Assembly: GCA_019243635.1 (NCBI GenBank)
Contig: JAFAUB010000115.1
Span: 1-49,775 of the forward strand
Length of the DNA stretch: 49,775 nt
DNA from: Pseudonocardiales bacterium
GTDB taxonomy: Bacteria; Actinomycetota; Actinomycetes; Mycobacteriales; Pseudonocardiaceae
Direction of reading: 5' to 3'
Notes under the pieces: model-generated
Told to the model about the DNA's origin: nothing
What the model saw: the letters and a program-made list of their open reading frames with translations, nothing else
The model's database searches: none
Shown: positions 10,703 to 19,696 of the stretch, in pieces
How the letters are laid out: each line of letters starts with the position of its first letter
Position numbering within the stretch: the first letter of the stretch is position 1
Program-made: the position numbers and the translations under genes

Positions 10703-11083
10703 GTGGCGATGCGACCTATAGGTCGCATCGCCACTCACAAGCACCGACCTGCTGAAACAGGTTGGTTCCCCAGTGTGGCAGGCTGGGCCGACCTGGTCGA
10801 CGATGAGCAGCAGGGCGTCGCCATCGCAGTCCAGCCGTACCTCGCGCACGTGCTGGGCGTGCCCGGAGGTCTCACCCTTGACCCAGTAGGCCTGCCTGCT
10901 GCGGGACCAGTAGGTGGCCCTGCCGGTGCTCAGCGTGCGGTGCAGCGCCTCGTCGTCCATCCAGGCCACCATCAGCACCTCACCGGTGCCGTGCCGCTGC
11001 ACGACGGCGCACACCAGCCCGTCGGCGTCGCGTTTCAGCCTCTCGGCGATCGCCGGGTCCAGTCCACTGTCCAGCCCGCTCAC
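10673..11083 (-). CDS. hisI: Phosphoribosyl-AMP cyclohydrolase
   Basis: Third step of histidine synthesis: opens the purine ring of PR-AMP. The zinc/Mg-binding core is intact: [44 protein letters not shown], and the cysteine motif [10 protein letters not shown]. The 136-residue chain runs about 20 residues past the usual C-terminus, because the frame reads through a perfect palindrome and into the antisense of tetR; that tail is probably not functional. The GTG start at 11083 overlaps the hisF stop as GTGA. HisI and HisE are separate in actinobacteria; hisE is not here. Confidence 0.95.
   Translation of the reverse strand: MSGLDSGLDPAIAERLKRDADGLVCAVVQRHGTGEVLMVAWMDDEALHRTLSTGRATYWSRSRQAYWVKGETSGHAQHVREVRLDCDGDALLLIVDQVGPACHTGEPTCFSRSVLVSGDATYRSHRHSQDAGQVPL
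10696..10741. terminator. Perfect 46-bp palindrome at the tetR/hisI junction
   Basis: Every base from 10696 to 10741 pairs with its partner around the central TATA (23 + 23, no mismatch, no loop). It covers the tetR stop codon and lies inside the last codons of hisI. It may act as a bidirectional terminator for the converging genes. It differs in sequence from the CAGCGGGCTGAGC palindrome family. There is no T-run on either side. Confidence 0.7.
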
Positions 11084-11853
11084 CGGACCGTCACCCCCGC
11101 GCGGCGAAGGCCGTCTTTGACCTCGCCGATCCGCAACCGCCCGAAGTGGAAGACGCTGGCGGCGAGCACCGCGTCAGCGCCGGCCGCCACCGCGGGCGGG
11201 AAATGCGCCACCTCGCCCGCGCCGCCACTGGCGATCACCGGGACCGCGACGACCGCCCGCACGGCCGAGATCATCTCCAGATCGAAGCCCGTCTTGGTGC
11301 CGTCGGTGTCCATCGAGTTGAGCAGGATCTCCCCCACGCCCAGCTCCTGCCCGCGAGCAACCCAGGCCACCGCGTCGATCCCGGTGCCACGCCGCCCACC
11401 GTGAGTGGTCACCTCGAAGCCGGAGGGGGTCGGTGGCTCGCCGGGTGGCACCCGCCGGGCATCCACCGAGAGCACGATGCATTGCGCGCCGAAGCGGTGA
11501 CTGGCCTCGCGTAGCAGCTCGGGGCGGGCCACCGCGGCGGTGTTGATGCTCACCTTGTCCGCGCCAGCCCGCAGCAGGCGGTCCACATCGGACACCTCGC
11601 GGACACCCCCACCGACGGTGAGCGGGATGAAGACGCACTCCGCCGTGCGGCGGACCACGTCATAGGTCGTCTCCCGGTCCGCCGAGGAGGCCGTGACGTC
11701 CAGGAAGGTCAGCTCGTCGGCGCCCTGCGCGTCATAGGCGCCTGCCAGCTCGACCGGATCGCCGGCATCCCGCAGCGCGGTGAAGTTCACCCCCTTGACC
11801 ACCCGGCCGGCGTCGACGTCCAGGCACGGGATCACGCGCACGGCAACGGCCAT
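11080..11853 (-). CDS. hisF: Imidazole glycerol phosphate synthase, cyclase subunit
   Basis: With HisH, makes imidazole-glycerol phosphate and AICAR from PRFAR; HisF does the cyclisation with ammonia channelled from HisH. The 257-residue TIM barrel begins with [18 protein letters not shown], holding the catalytic aspartate. It also has [36 protein letters not shown], and the second catalytic aspartate in [11 protein letters not shown]. It is followed by a GTGA overlap with hisI and lies 41 bases after priA. The inositol monophosphatase gene found between hisA and hisF in mycobacteria is missing. Confidence 0.97.
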   Translation of the reverse strand: MAVAVRVIPCLDVDAGRVVKGVNFTALRDAGDPVELAGAYDAQGADELTFLDVTASSADRETTYDVVRRTAECVFIPLTVGGGVREVSDVDRLLRAGADKVSINTAAVARPELLREASHRFGAQCIVLSVDARRVPPGEPPTPSGFEVTTHGGRRGTGIDAVAWVARGQELGVGEILLNSMDTDGTKTGFDLEMISAVRAVVAVPVIASGGAGEVAHFPPAVAAGADAVLAASVFHFGRLRIGEVKDGLRRAGVTVR

Positions 11854-11894
11854 CCGCTCAGCCTATGCTGCGGGGTCCGGTTTCCGGGCTGGGG

Positions 11895-12626
11895 TCAGCG
11901 GGCGGCGGCCAGCGCGGCGGGCAGGGTGAGCGCCCCGGTGTAGAGCGCCTTGCCGATGATCGCGCCCTCCACACCGTCGGGGGCCAGCGCGGCAAGCGCG
12001 GCCACGTCACCGGCCCCGGAGACCCCGCCGGAGGCGATCACGGGAGCCTTCGTTCGGGCGCAGACCGCGCGCAGCAGATCCAGGTTCGGGCCGCGCAGCG
12101 TTCCGTCCTTGGTGACGTCGGTGACCACGTAACGTGGACAGCCGTCGGCGTCCAGGCGCTCGAGCACCTCCCAGAGGTCCCCGCCGGACACGGTCCAGCC
12201 GCGGGCGGCCAGGATGTGGCGCCCGTCGACGATCCGGACGTCGAGCCCCACCGCGATCCGCTCGCCATGCTCGGCTATCACCGCGCGGCACCAGGTCGGG
12301 TCCTCCACGGCGGCGGTACCCAGGTTCACCCGGGCGCACCCGGTGGCCAGCGCGCGCCGCAGCGACGCGTCGTCCCGGATACCCCCGGAGAGCTCCACCG
12401 CGATGTCCAGCCTGCCGACGACCTCGGCCACCAGCTCGGCGTTGGCGCCCCGACCGAACGCCGCGTCCAGGTCGACCAGGTGGATCCACTCGGCTCCCTC
12501 GGCCTGCCAGACCAGCGCGGACTCCATCGGGTCGCCGTACCACGTCTCGGTGCCGGCCTCACCCTGGGTGAGGCGGACGGTCCGGCCGCCGGCGACGTCC
12601 ACCGCGGGCAGCAGCACGAAGCTCAC
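11895..12626 (-). CDS. priA: Phosphoribosyl isomerase A (HisA/TrpF dual enzyme)
   Basis: TIM-barrel isomerase for ProFAR in histidine synthesis. In actinobacteria lacking trpF the same enzyme also isomerises PRA for tryptophan synthesis. The 243-residue protein has [21 protein letters not shown] with the first catalytic Asp, [37 protein letters not shown] with the second Asp, and APVIASGGV. No trpF is seen next to trpC, which fits dual use. It is the first gene of priA-hisF-hisI; hisH, its usual upstream partner, now lies 6.3 kb away behind the protease-kinase island. Start GTG at 12626. Confidence 0.95.
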   Translation of the reverse strand: MSFVLLPAVDVAGGRTVRLTQGEAGTETWYGDPMESALVWQAEGAEWIHLVDLDAAFGRGANAELVAEVVGRLDIAVELSGGIRDDASLRRALATGCARVNLGTAAVEDPTWCRAVIAEHGERIAVGLDVRIVDGRHILAARGWTVSGGDLWEVLERLDADGCPRYVVTDVTKDGTLRGPNLDLLRAVCARTKAPVIASGGVSGAGDVAALAALAPDGVEGAIIGKALYTGALTLPAALAAAR

Positions 12627-12727
12627 CGGCCCACCCTAGGCCCGTCGAGGGCACCGCTCGCGCGGCGGCGCTCACCGAGGCCGGCGGCGTAGTCTCGGCC
12701 CGGGTGGGCGTCGACCGCGGGAGCTCC

Positions 12728-15700
12728 ATGGATGCGGTAGCCGAGCAGGACCGATGGCGGGTGCGCATTCGCGACGCTGATGGCGCTGTTCTGGGTGCCG
12801 GCATCCTGCTGGGCACCCGCTACGTGCTGACCTGTGCGCACGTCCTGCTCCGGTCCGACGCGCACGATCTCGGCGCCGTGAACACCGTCCCCGCCATCGA
12901 TGTGATCATCGACTTCGTCGGTCTGCGCCCGGTGCGGTCAGCGAGAGCGCGGGTCGCGCACGGCGGATGGGTACCGCCCAACGACGCCGACGGCGGTGAC
13001 ATCGCCTTGCTCGAGCTCGACGCGCCGCAGCCCATCGGCTCGACCACCCCACTGCGCCGGCTATCCGTGACCCGCGGCCGCGCCGTCTACACCTGTGGGT
13101 TTCCCCGAGGCCTGGAGAACGGCATGTGGGTGGACGCGAAGCTGTCCGGACGCTGCGGACCGGGCGGTGAATGGGTGCAGATGGACGCGACATCGGCGGG
13201 CGGGCCGGTGCGCGCCGGTTTCAGCGGTGCGCCGGTTTTCGATACCGTGACACAATGCGTCATCGGCATAGTGGTCGGCAGATACACCGATGAGGAGTCC
13301 GGGCTTTCCTACCTGCTGCCCGTCGAAACGATCGTCAGACATCTTCCCCGGGTGGGTACATGGGTAGGCGGCGCCAAGGCAGCGGATCCGAGCCTCGTCG
13401 AGAGGCTCGGATCGCAGGTTCTCGACGATGACCTCGCCCGAAAGATCGTGTCCTGGATGGAGCGACACCGGGCGACAGAGAACATTCAGATCATCATCAC
13501 GGGGAACCCGGACGCGCCGGGATCAGCCACGGTACGCCGCACCATCAGCCTCGCCGACCGAGAACAGCGACCCAGCTCAGCGGATCCGCTCATGACTCAG
13601 GCCCCCCAGGGGACCGTCCCCTCGCCGGGCAGCATCGACCTCGCCGTCGACGTCACCGGCAAGACGCCGGCAGAGGTGACTCGGCGCATCGCCGAAAGGG
13701 CCGGCATCCCGGTCGACCACCCGACGGAACCAACCGCCCAGCTGTGGGACAGTCTGCCACCGATGACCATCGTGGTGGCCGGCATCGACGACGCCGAGCA
13801 GCCCGAAGCACTGCTGACCGGAGTGCTCGAGCCGCTCGCGAAACGGGGCCACCGCCTGCTGCTTACTTTCCGCCAGCCGTTGTCGCCCAGCCTGGATGTC
13901 GCCAGATCCTTGACCGACTCGGCGCCCTTGTTCTCTGATCCGGACGGCCGCACGCCCACCCCGGACACACCGGATAACGGGCAACCGGGCACAACGGAAT
14001 GGATGTGTGCAGGTCTGGTGCCACTGCCGATCCTGAACCTTCCCGATCCCGCCACCAGGATCCTGACCGATCCGAAGATTCCTGAGCAGGGCTGGATCTG
14101 CGGCAAGGATGGCTGCACGGCCGAGGTCGGGCGCAGCCATGCCGGTGAGCCCGCCCGCGTCGAAGGACGCTGTCCGCGGTGTAACGCCCCCTTCTCCACC
14201 CCGAGGCTGAGCACGGGTGATCTCGTGGCGGACCAGTATGAGGTCGTCGGCAGTGTGGCTCGAGGTGGCCTCGGTTGGGTCTACCTGGCCAGGGATACGC
14301 ACCTGGATGGCAACTACGTCGCCCTCAAGGGGCTGATCAATACGAACGATGCGCGGGCGGTCGCACTGGCGGTGTCAGAACGACGCTTCCTCACCACGCT
14401 CGACCACCCCAACATCGTCCGTATCTTCAACTTCGTCACCCATCCCGAGCCAAACTCCGACGAGCTGACCGACTACATCGTGATGGAGTACGTCGGTGGG
14501 CTGTCACTGGCCGAGGTCAAGGACCTGGCCGCGAAGCATCAGGATCCGTTGGGCGGACCGCTGCTGGTCGAACATGTCCTCGCCTACGGCATTGAGATCC
14601 TCGCCGCGTTCGAGTATCTGCACGGCCACGGGTTGCTGTACTGTGACATGAAGCCGAGCAACGTGATCAGGAGCGCGAACCGTGTCAAGATAATCGATCT
14701 CGGCGCGGCACGCAGGATCGGCGACCGCCAGTTGCCGATGGTCGGGACACAACATTTCCAGATCAGTCGCGAGGAGATCCGCACGCGTGGCCTGACGGTG
14801 CAGTCCGACATTCACACGGTCGGGAAGACGCTCGAAGAGTTGTTCAGCGTGACCGCGGATGTGCACAAACCCCCCACTGAGCCGGACAATGATCGAGTCT
14901 CGTTCGGCATCGAATCCTTCCGCCGGGTACTGCAGCGGGCGACCCACGAGCAGGCCGACAACCGTTTTCCCTCTGCGGCGGCGATGTCCCAGCAGCTCAG
15001 AGGCGTGCTGCGGGAGGTTCTCTCACTACGAGACGGACAGCCACGCCCCGAGCCCTCAGCCGTGTTCACGGTGACGGCAACCCTGCTCGACGCCGGGCTT
15101 GGCATGGTGCCGCCACTGGATAGCTGGACGACCAACCCTGCCGCCGAGCACGTGACCGTGCTGCTCGACGGTCGGCCGAGCGCGACCGCGATCGCCGTCG
15201 GCCTGCCGGCGCCCCAGGTGGATCGGGACGACCCAGCGGCGAGTTTCCTGGCAACAGTGAGCGCGACCGAGTCGCGCCGGCTCATCGACACGCTCGCGAC
15301 GTTCCCGCAGGAATCCGTCGAGATCCAGTTGTGTGAATGCCGCGCGCACCTCGAGCCGGCCGACCTTGAGAAGGCCCAGGGATGCCTACGCGAGGCCGAG
15401 AGGATTCTCGGTCAGGCCGCTGACTATGACTGGCGCATAGCCTGGCACCACGGGCTGCTCACGCTGGCGAACGGCGAGATCACCGACGCGGAGTCGAATT
15501 TCGCTGAGGTCTACCGAGCACTGCCAGGAGAAGACGCACCGAAGCTGGCGCTCGGTTTCTGCCACGAGCAACTGGGCAACCTCGACGACGCCCAGCATTA
15601 CTATGAGGCGGTCTGGCGCCGAGACCGTTCGCAGGCCAGTGCCGCGTTCGGCCTCGCCCGCATCTGCCTGCGCCGTGGCACAAGGAACGAGGCCGTGACG

Positions 15701-16126
15701 ATCCTCGACGAGGTACCCGACGTCTCCCGGCACTACGACGCGGCCAGGATCGCCGCAGTTCGAATCCTATCCGGACGCCTGGTGGCAAGGCCCGGAAACG
15801 GGACCCGCCTGCCGACCGCCACCGAGTTCAGTGCGGTGGTCAGTCGACTGCCGTCCCTATACCTGGATGGAGGCGATCCGCATGGCGCCGCTCGGGAGCG
15901 CCTCACGGCGACCGCGCGCGAGGTCGCGCTGGACTGGGTCCGCGAGACAGGGGATGACCAGCAGTTGAACGGCCATGATGTCCTCGGTGACCACGTCAGC
16001 GAGCGGGGGCTTCGTGAGCTGCTCGAAAGTTCCTTCCGCGCGCTAGCCCGGCAAGCCCGCAACTCCGACGACCACGGCATCCTGGTCGACCGGGCTAATA
16101 AAGTCCGCCCCTGGACCACGCGGTGA
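12728..16126 (+). CDS. Trypsin-like protease fused to a PknG-type Ser/Thr kinase with TPR tail
   Basis: An 1132-residue multidomain protein with no signal peptide or membrane segment, so cytoplasmic. Residues ~8-200 are a trypsin-like fold with a complete triad: His38 in VLTCAHVL, Asp91 in DIALLELD, Ser166 in GFSGAPVF. Residues ~215-440 are a linker with a region resembling a degenerate NTPase strand (TIVVAGIDDAEQP) and no P-loop. From ~455 the chain matches PknG: cysteine knuckles (Cys458, 463, 482, 485), the loop SVARGGLGWVYLA, catalytic Lys534 (VALKGL), Asp640 in YCDMKPSN with Cys in place of HRD Arg, Asp657 in IDLGA, and a TPR half ending in VDRANKVRP as in PknG. Mycobacterial PknG works with GlnX and GlnH, and similar partners follow here. 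The protease fusion is not the standard PknG layout. ATG chosen with GGGAG upstream. Confidence 0.93.
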   Translation: MDAVAEQDRWRVRIRDADGAVLGAGILLGTRYVLTCAHVLLRSDAHDLGAVNTVPAIDVIIDFVGLRPVRSARARVAHGGWVPPNDADGGDIALLELDAPQPIGSTTPLRRLSVTRGRAVYTCGFPRGLENGMWVDAKLSGRCGPGGEWVQMDATSAGGPVRAGFSGAPVFDTVTQCVIGIVVGRYTDEESGLSYLLPVETIVRHLPRVGTWVGGAKAADPSLVERLGSQVLDDDLARKIVSWMERHRATENIQIIITGNPDAPGSATVRRTISLADREQRPSSADPLMTQAPQGTVPSPGSIDLAVDVTGKTPAEVTRRIAERAGIPVDHPTEPTAQLWDSLPPMTIVVAGIDDAEQPEALLTGVLEPLAKRGHRLLLTFRQPLSPSLDVARSLTDSAPLFSDPDGRTPTPDTPDNGQPGTTEWMCAGLVPLPILNLPDPATRILTDPKIPEQGWICGKDGCTAEVGRSHAGEPARVEGRCPRCNAPFSTPRLSTGDLVADQYEVVGSVARGGLGWVYLARDTHLDGNYVALKGLINTNDARAVALAVSERRFLTTLDHPNIVRIFNFVTHPEPNSDELTDYIVMEYVGGLSLAEVKDLAAKHQDPLGGPLLVEHVLAYGIEILAAFEYLHGHGLLYCDMKPSNVIRSANRVKIIDLGAARRIGDRQLPMVGTQHFQISREEIRTRGLTVQSDIHTVGKTLEELFSVTADVHKPPTEPDNDRVSFGIESFRRVLQRATHEQADNRFPSAAAMSQQLRGVLREVLSLRDGQPRPEPSAVFTVTATLLDAGLGMVPPLDSWTTNPAAEHVTVLLDGRPSATAIAVGLPAPQVDRDDPAASFLATVSATESRRLIDTLATFPQESVEIQLCECRAHLEPADLEKAQGCLREAERILGQAADYDWRIAWHHGLLTLANGEITDAESNFAEVYRALPGEDAPKLALGFCHEQLGNLDDAQHYYEAVWRRDRSQASAAFGLARICLRRGTRNEAVTILDEVPDVSRHYDAARIAAVRILSGRLVARPGNGTRLPTATEFSAVVSRLPSLYLDGGDPHGAARERLTATAREVALDWVRETGDDQQLNGHDVLGDHVSERGLRELLESSFRALARQARNSDDHGILVDRANKVRPWTTR

Positions 16127-16130
16127 CGAC

Positions 16131-17273
16131 ATGGCTGACCCGGTGACCGCGGACGCGGTGGCTGCGCCGCCGCCAACAGCGCCAAAAACCACGACAGGCA
16201 AGACCCTGTGGGTCCTGTGCGCACTCCTCTTGGTCACCACCATGGTGGTCGGCGGCATGTGCTGGTGGGTATTTCAGAGGGTGTACGGCACCGTTGACAC
16301 AGTACGGGACACCACGGCTCCCGCGATCCTGGACGTGCTCGCGGCGCGAGACGCCCTGGTGAAGGCCGACAGTGCGGCCGTTGACAACTTCAGGAGTGGT
16401 GAGGTAACGCTCAGTGGGCCGGGCCTGGAGTACCAGCACCAGCTGACGTTCGCCAGTCAGCGTCTGGTCCAGGTCGCCGAGCGCAACGCCGCAGGCAGGG
16501 GCAGCCAGCGGATACAGTTGCTGGAGGCACTACTGGAGAATTACTCGGGCTTGGTCGGGCAGGCCGGCGCGCACGCCGGAACCCCTTTGGGCACGGCCGA
16601 CCTGTGGTCCGCGTCACACCTACTGCATGCCGGAGACAGTCCGATCCTGACCGAGCTCAACAACCTTGTGGGTGATCAGACCAGGGTACTGAACGATCAC
16701 ATCGCCGCAAGTTCGATGACAGCCGAGAACCTTCTTCAGTGGGTCGTACCGATTGTCCTCCTGTTCGTGCTGCTGGTGGTGACCCAGGTGTTCTTGAGGC
16801 GCCGATTTAGGCGTGCCGTGAACCCGTGGCTGCTGCTTGCCACAGTAGTTCTGGTCGGACTGTCCATCGTGACGTCTCTCGCGGTCGTCTCCCAGCATCG
16901 ACTGGAAAGTTCCCGGGACACCCTGAACGAGGTCGTGCGCCTCTGGCGGGATCAGCCATCCGCGGCAGATGTCCGAGGACAGCAGGCACTGAGCGAACTG
17001 ATGGAGAGCGAATGCACGGGTGTGAACGGTGGGTGCGGTCCCACCGTCGACCAGTTCGTCTCCCATCACAAGTCCGCTGGCAACACCACTGCAGAGATCT
17101 CCGACGAGCGCGTAGCCAAGCGGGTCGGAGACTTCAACAACCGCATTTATGATGCTGGCGAGAATGCCAGCTGGAAGTACTTCATCCCCATCCCGGCCGG
17201 GCTGATCTTCTTCATGTTCATCCCACTCGGGCTCTGGCCACGGATAGAGGAATACAGGTATCGACCGAGATGA
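16131..17273 (+). CDS. GlnX-like four-helix membrane sensor protein
   Basis: A 380-residue protein with membrane helices near 25-48, 203-223, 233-253 and 349-369. The two loops between helices 1-2 and 3-4 should be outside the cell. The first, about 150 residues, is helical like a four-helix-bundle sensor; the second has a close Cys pair (ECTGVNGGCG). This is the layout of GlnX, the membrane partner of PknG in mycobacteria, which relays ligand binding by GlnH. It starts four bases after the kinase stop, and its own stop overlaps the next start as ATGA, so the three genes are coupled. Homology to GlnX is inferred from layout and context; primary sequence similarity needs a search. Confidence 0.75.
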   Translation: MADPVTADAVAAPPPTAPKTTTGKTLWVLCALLLVTTMVVGGMCWWVFQRVYGTVDTVRDTTAPAILDVLAARDALVKADSAAVDNFRSGEVTLSGPGLEYQHQLTFASQRLVQVAERNAAGRGSQRIQLLEALLENYSGLVGQAGAHAGTPLGTADLWSASHLLHAGDSPILTELNNLVGDQTRVLNDHIAASSMTAENLLQWVVPIVLLFVLLVVTQVFLRRRFRRAVNPWLLLATVVLVGLSIVTSLAVVSQHRLESSRDTLNEVVRLWRDQPSAADVRGQQALSELMESECTGVNGGCGPTVDQFVSHHKSAGNTTAEISDERVAKRVGDFNNRIYDAGENASWKYFIPIPAGLIFFMFIPLGLWPRIEEYRYRPR

Positions 17274-18565
17274 TGCGCACCAGGCGTCGAGCATCCTCCC
17301 TGTTCATCGTGGCTATTCTCACCAATGCCATTCTCGCGGCGTGCTCCACCCCAGACTCCGCCGGCTCGGTTAGCGTACTGGGTTCCTGGACCGACGGGGA
17401 GCAACAGAGCTTCGAGAAGGTGCTGAAACAGTTCACCCTGGACACCGGCGTGCAGGTCAAGTATCAGGGTACGCGCGCCGTGGACGAGGAACTGGCTTCG
17501 GAGATGCAGAACGGCACGCCTCCGGACATCGCGATTCTGTCCAATCCCGGCGGTCTGCGACAGTACCTGAACAGCAACAAGCTGCACAGCCTTGACGACG
17601 TGACCGAGAAGCCCGAACGGGACGCATATATCAAGCAATGGCCGGAAGTGCAGAGACTAGGTACGGGTAGCCCGTATGGGGTAGTGGTCAAGGTGAGCCT
17701 CAAGAGCCTCATCTGGTACAACCCGAGGCAGCGCCCCGCGCCAGAGGTTCGGACCTGGGACCAGCTCGTCACCCTGGGCGAGACCATAGCCAGGACAGGC
17801 GGTAGGCCGTGGTGCATGGGCATGGGCTCGACCCCGATCTCCGGCTGGCCGGGCACGGACTGGATCGAGGACATCCTGCTGCACCAGTTCGGTACAGGAA
17901 TCTACCAACAGTGGGCTTCCGGCAAGCTTTCCTGGACATCAGAGCAAGTCAAGAAGGCATGGCGTGAATGGGGTACGATCACGGCTTCCGCAGGATCCAG
18001 ATCGGCGCTGTTGACCGACTGGACAGACGCGGGACGTCCGATGTTCACGAACCCACCAGGATGCTACTTGGATCACCAAGCTTCGTTCATCATGGCCAGT
18101 TACCAGAATGGCAGAAAGGATAAGCTGAAGCCGGGGGCTGATTTCGACTTCTTCCCCTTCCCCGCTGATGCCGCAGCCGGAGCTTTTAAAGTATCGGGTG
18201 ACATGGCAACCATGTTCAACGACACCCCGCAGGCGCGACAACTGATCAAGTACCTGGCAACCGCCGAAGCGCAGGCGATCTGGCCACATAGTGGTGGCGG
18301 CGGCTTGTCCGTGAACAAGAAAGTGAATCACGACGTCTACCCGGACAGCGTCAGCAAAAAAATTGCCGACACGCTGACCAACGCCACCACGCTGTGTTAC
18401 GATGCGGCCGACCTCATGCCAACGACCATGCGTGACGCGTTTCGCCACGCGGTGTTGGAGTACCTGAGCGACCCCAACCAGCTAGACCAGCTTCTCGACG
18501 AACTCGACAAGGTTCGACTGGGAATAGCGCCCGCGGAATGGCTGACCATGCGGTGCGGACATTAG
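17270..18565 (+). CDS. Extracellular solute-binding lipoprotein (sugar-type ABC receptor family)
   Basis: A 431-residue lipoprotein. A basic N-terminus, hydrophobic segment and lipobox LAAC place the lipidated cysteine at residue 25. The mature part looks like a family-1/8 (MalE-like) binding protein: VLGSWTDGEQQSFEKVLKQF, then TPPDIAILSNPGGLRQY, AEWLTMRCGH at the end, and substrate-cleft aromatic residues (GTDWIEDILLHQFG). No ABC permease or ATPase gene is nearby, so it probably serves as a receptor for the adjacent membrane protein. Mycobacterial GlnH, the equivalent partner, is an amino-acid binder of another cluster, so the ligand here may be different (sugar or glycoside). ATG overlaps the preceding stop. 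Confidence 0.88.
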   Translation: MMRTRRRASSLFIVAILTNAILAACSTPDSAGSVSVLGSWTDGEQQSFEKVLKQFTLDTGVQVKYQGTRAVDEELASEMQNGTPPDIAILSNPGGLRQYLNSNKLHSLDDVTEKPERDAYIKQWPEVQRLGTGSPYGVVVKVSLKSLIWYNPRQRPAPEVRTWDQLVTLGETIARTGGRPWCMGMGSTPISGWPGTDWIEDILLHQFGTGIYQQWASGKLSWTSEQVKKAWREWGTITASAGSRSALLTDWTDAGRPMFTNPPGCYLDHQASFIMASYQNGRKDKLKPGADFDFFPFPADAAAGAFKVSGDMATMFNDTPQARQLIKYLATAEAQAIWPHSGGGGLSVNKKVNHDVYPDSVSKKIADTLTNATTLCYDAADLMPTTMRDAFRHAVLEYLSDPNQLDQLLDELDKVRLGIAPAEWLTMRCGH

Positions 18566-18602
18566 TGGTCGTTGTCACCAGCGGCACGATAGGAAGAGAG
18601 GT

Positions 18603-18935
18603 GTGACTGTGCCGGAGCTGGCCCGATTCGGACTCGAAGGCGGGGGTTCGGTACTCGTCGACGTCGACGAGGAGCCAGGCGTGGCACGGGTGTCGCGGCA
18701 AGGAAGGATCCGCGAAGCCAGGGCGACTTTCGAGACGGCGCTGGGCGAGGTCCGCGACGCGGCGGTCGTCGCGTTGACCCAGTTCCAGACCATGGCCAGG
18801 CACCCGGACGAGGTGGAGATCACTTTCGGTGTACGACTGGATGCGGAGGTCGGCGCGGTGATCGCCAAGACGGGTATGTCGGGTAACTTCGAGGTCAAGC
18901 TCACATGGAGGTCACACACCCCCGATACCCCTTGA
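18603..18935 (+). CDS. Trypsin-co-occurring domain 1 protein (Trypco1, CU044_2847 family)
   Basis: A 110-residue single-domain protein. It shows the family pattern: an N-terminal beta segment (ARFGLEGGGSVLVDVDE), a helix (ATFETALGEVRDAAVVAL), DEVEITFGVRLDAEVGAVIAKTG, and a final strand FEVKLTW. Trypco1 domains were named for repeated linkage to trypsin-like peptidases in predicted NTP-dependent conflict systems; the function is unproven. Here it follows the solute-binding gene by 37 bases with GGAAGAGAGG before a GTG start, and the same operon carries a trypsin domain, so it is likely the protease's partner or target. Confidence 0.82.
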   Translation: MTVPELARFGLEGGGSVLVDVDEEPGVARVSRQGRIREARATFETALGEVRDAAVVALTQFQTMARHPDEVEITFGVRLDAEVGAVIAKTGMSGNFEVKLTWRSHTPDTP

Positions 18936-18957
18936 AGGGGGTCAGGTTCTCTGAACC
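18928..18957. terminator. Paired small hairpins between the Trypco1 gene and hisH
   Basis: CCCCTT-G-AAGGGG (18928-18940) and GGTTC-TCT-GAACC (18945-18957) sit where the plus-strand island and minus-strand hisH converge. The first overlaps the last codons of the Trypco1 gene. They are plausible terminators for both directions. Confidence 0.4.
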
Positions 18958-18964
18958 GCCTCGG

Positions 18965-19594
18965 CTACAGCGTCGCGATCCAGTTGCTCAGCAGGTGCGC
19001 GCCGATGTCGCCGGACTTCTCGGGGTGGAACTGGGTCGCCCACAGCGGCCCGTTCTCCACCGCGGCGACGAACGGCTCGCCGTGCTCGGCCCAGGTCACC
19101 AGCGGTGGCGCCAGCAGCTCTGAACTCTCCAGCTCCCAGCGGCGGGCGGCGTAGGAGTGCACGAAGTAGAAGCGGGCGCCGGAGTCCAGGCCGGCGAACA
19201 GCCGCGAGCCCACCGACGGCGCGACGGTGTTCCACCCCATGTGCGGCAGCACGTCGGCCTTCAGCCGCTCCACGGTCCCGGGCCACTCACCGCACCCCTC
19301 GGTCCGCTCCCCGTGCTCGACGCCGGAGCTGAACAGCACCTGCATCCCAACGCAGATCCCCAACACCGGGCGGCCACCGGCCAGCCGGCGACCGATGATC
19401 CGGTCACCGCGCACCGAGCGCAGCCCGGCCATGCAGGCGGCGAAGGCCCCGACCCCCGGCACCACCAACCCGTCGGCGTTCAGCGCGGCGTCGGCGTCGG
19501 CGGTCACCGCCACCTCCGCGCCCGCCCGCCGCAGCGCCCGCTCAGCGGACCGCAGATTCCCCGACCCGTAATCCAACACAACCACCCGTCTCAC
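18965..19594 (-). CDS. hisH: Imidazole glycerol phosphate synthase, glutamine amidotransferase subunit
   Basis: Hydrolyses glutamine and passes ammonia to HisF. The 209-residue class-I amidotransferase has [18 protein letters not shown], the nucleophile Cys in [10 protein letters not shown], and the catalytic His/Glu in [10 protein letters not shown] chose GTG 19594, which gives the usual length; the upstream in-frame ATG at 19618 lies inside a palindrome. It is separated from priA, hisF and hisI by the inserted island, and no hisB, hisC or hisD lies upstream where they would be in mycobacteria, so it probably has its own promoter now. Confidence 0.95.
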   Translation of the reverse strand: MRRVVVLDYGSGNLRSAERALRRAGAEVAVTADADAALNADGLVVPGVGAFAACMAGLRSVRGDRIIGRRLAGGRPVLGICVGMQVLFSSGVEHGERTEGCGEWPGTVERLKADVLPHMGWNTVAPSVGSRLFAGLDSGARFYFVHSYAARRWELESSELLAPPLVTWAEHGEPFVAAVENGPLWATQFHPEKSGDIGAHLLSNWIATL

Positions 19595-19614
19595 CCCCCC
19601 AGCCTGCTCCACCC

Positions 19615-19676
19615 GCATTCAGCAGGCTCAGCGGGGTAAATAAGATGCCCATGACCCCGCTGAGCCTGCTGAATGC
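19615..19676. repeat. Intergenic palindrome family, copy B
   Basis: Perfect 23-base arms (starting GCATTCAGCAGGCTCAGCGG) with a 16-base loop, between hisH and a divergent hypothetical gene. Same core as copies A, C and D with G-to-A changes mirrored in both arms, so pairing is preserved by compensatory change. Being between two divergent starts, it cannot be an ordinary 3' terminator of either gene. Confidence 0.85.
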
Positions 19677-19696
19677 GTCATCCTGTCGATGTGACG

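Noticed and set aside
12728..16126. Reading the fusion as two genes joined by assembly error
   Set aside because: The frame is continuous through the linker, with no start codon with ribosome site at the kinase boundary; I cannot exclude it fully without read data.
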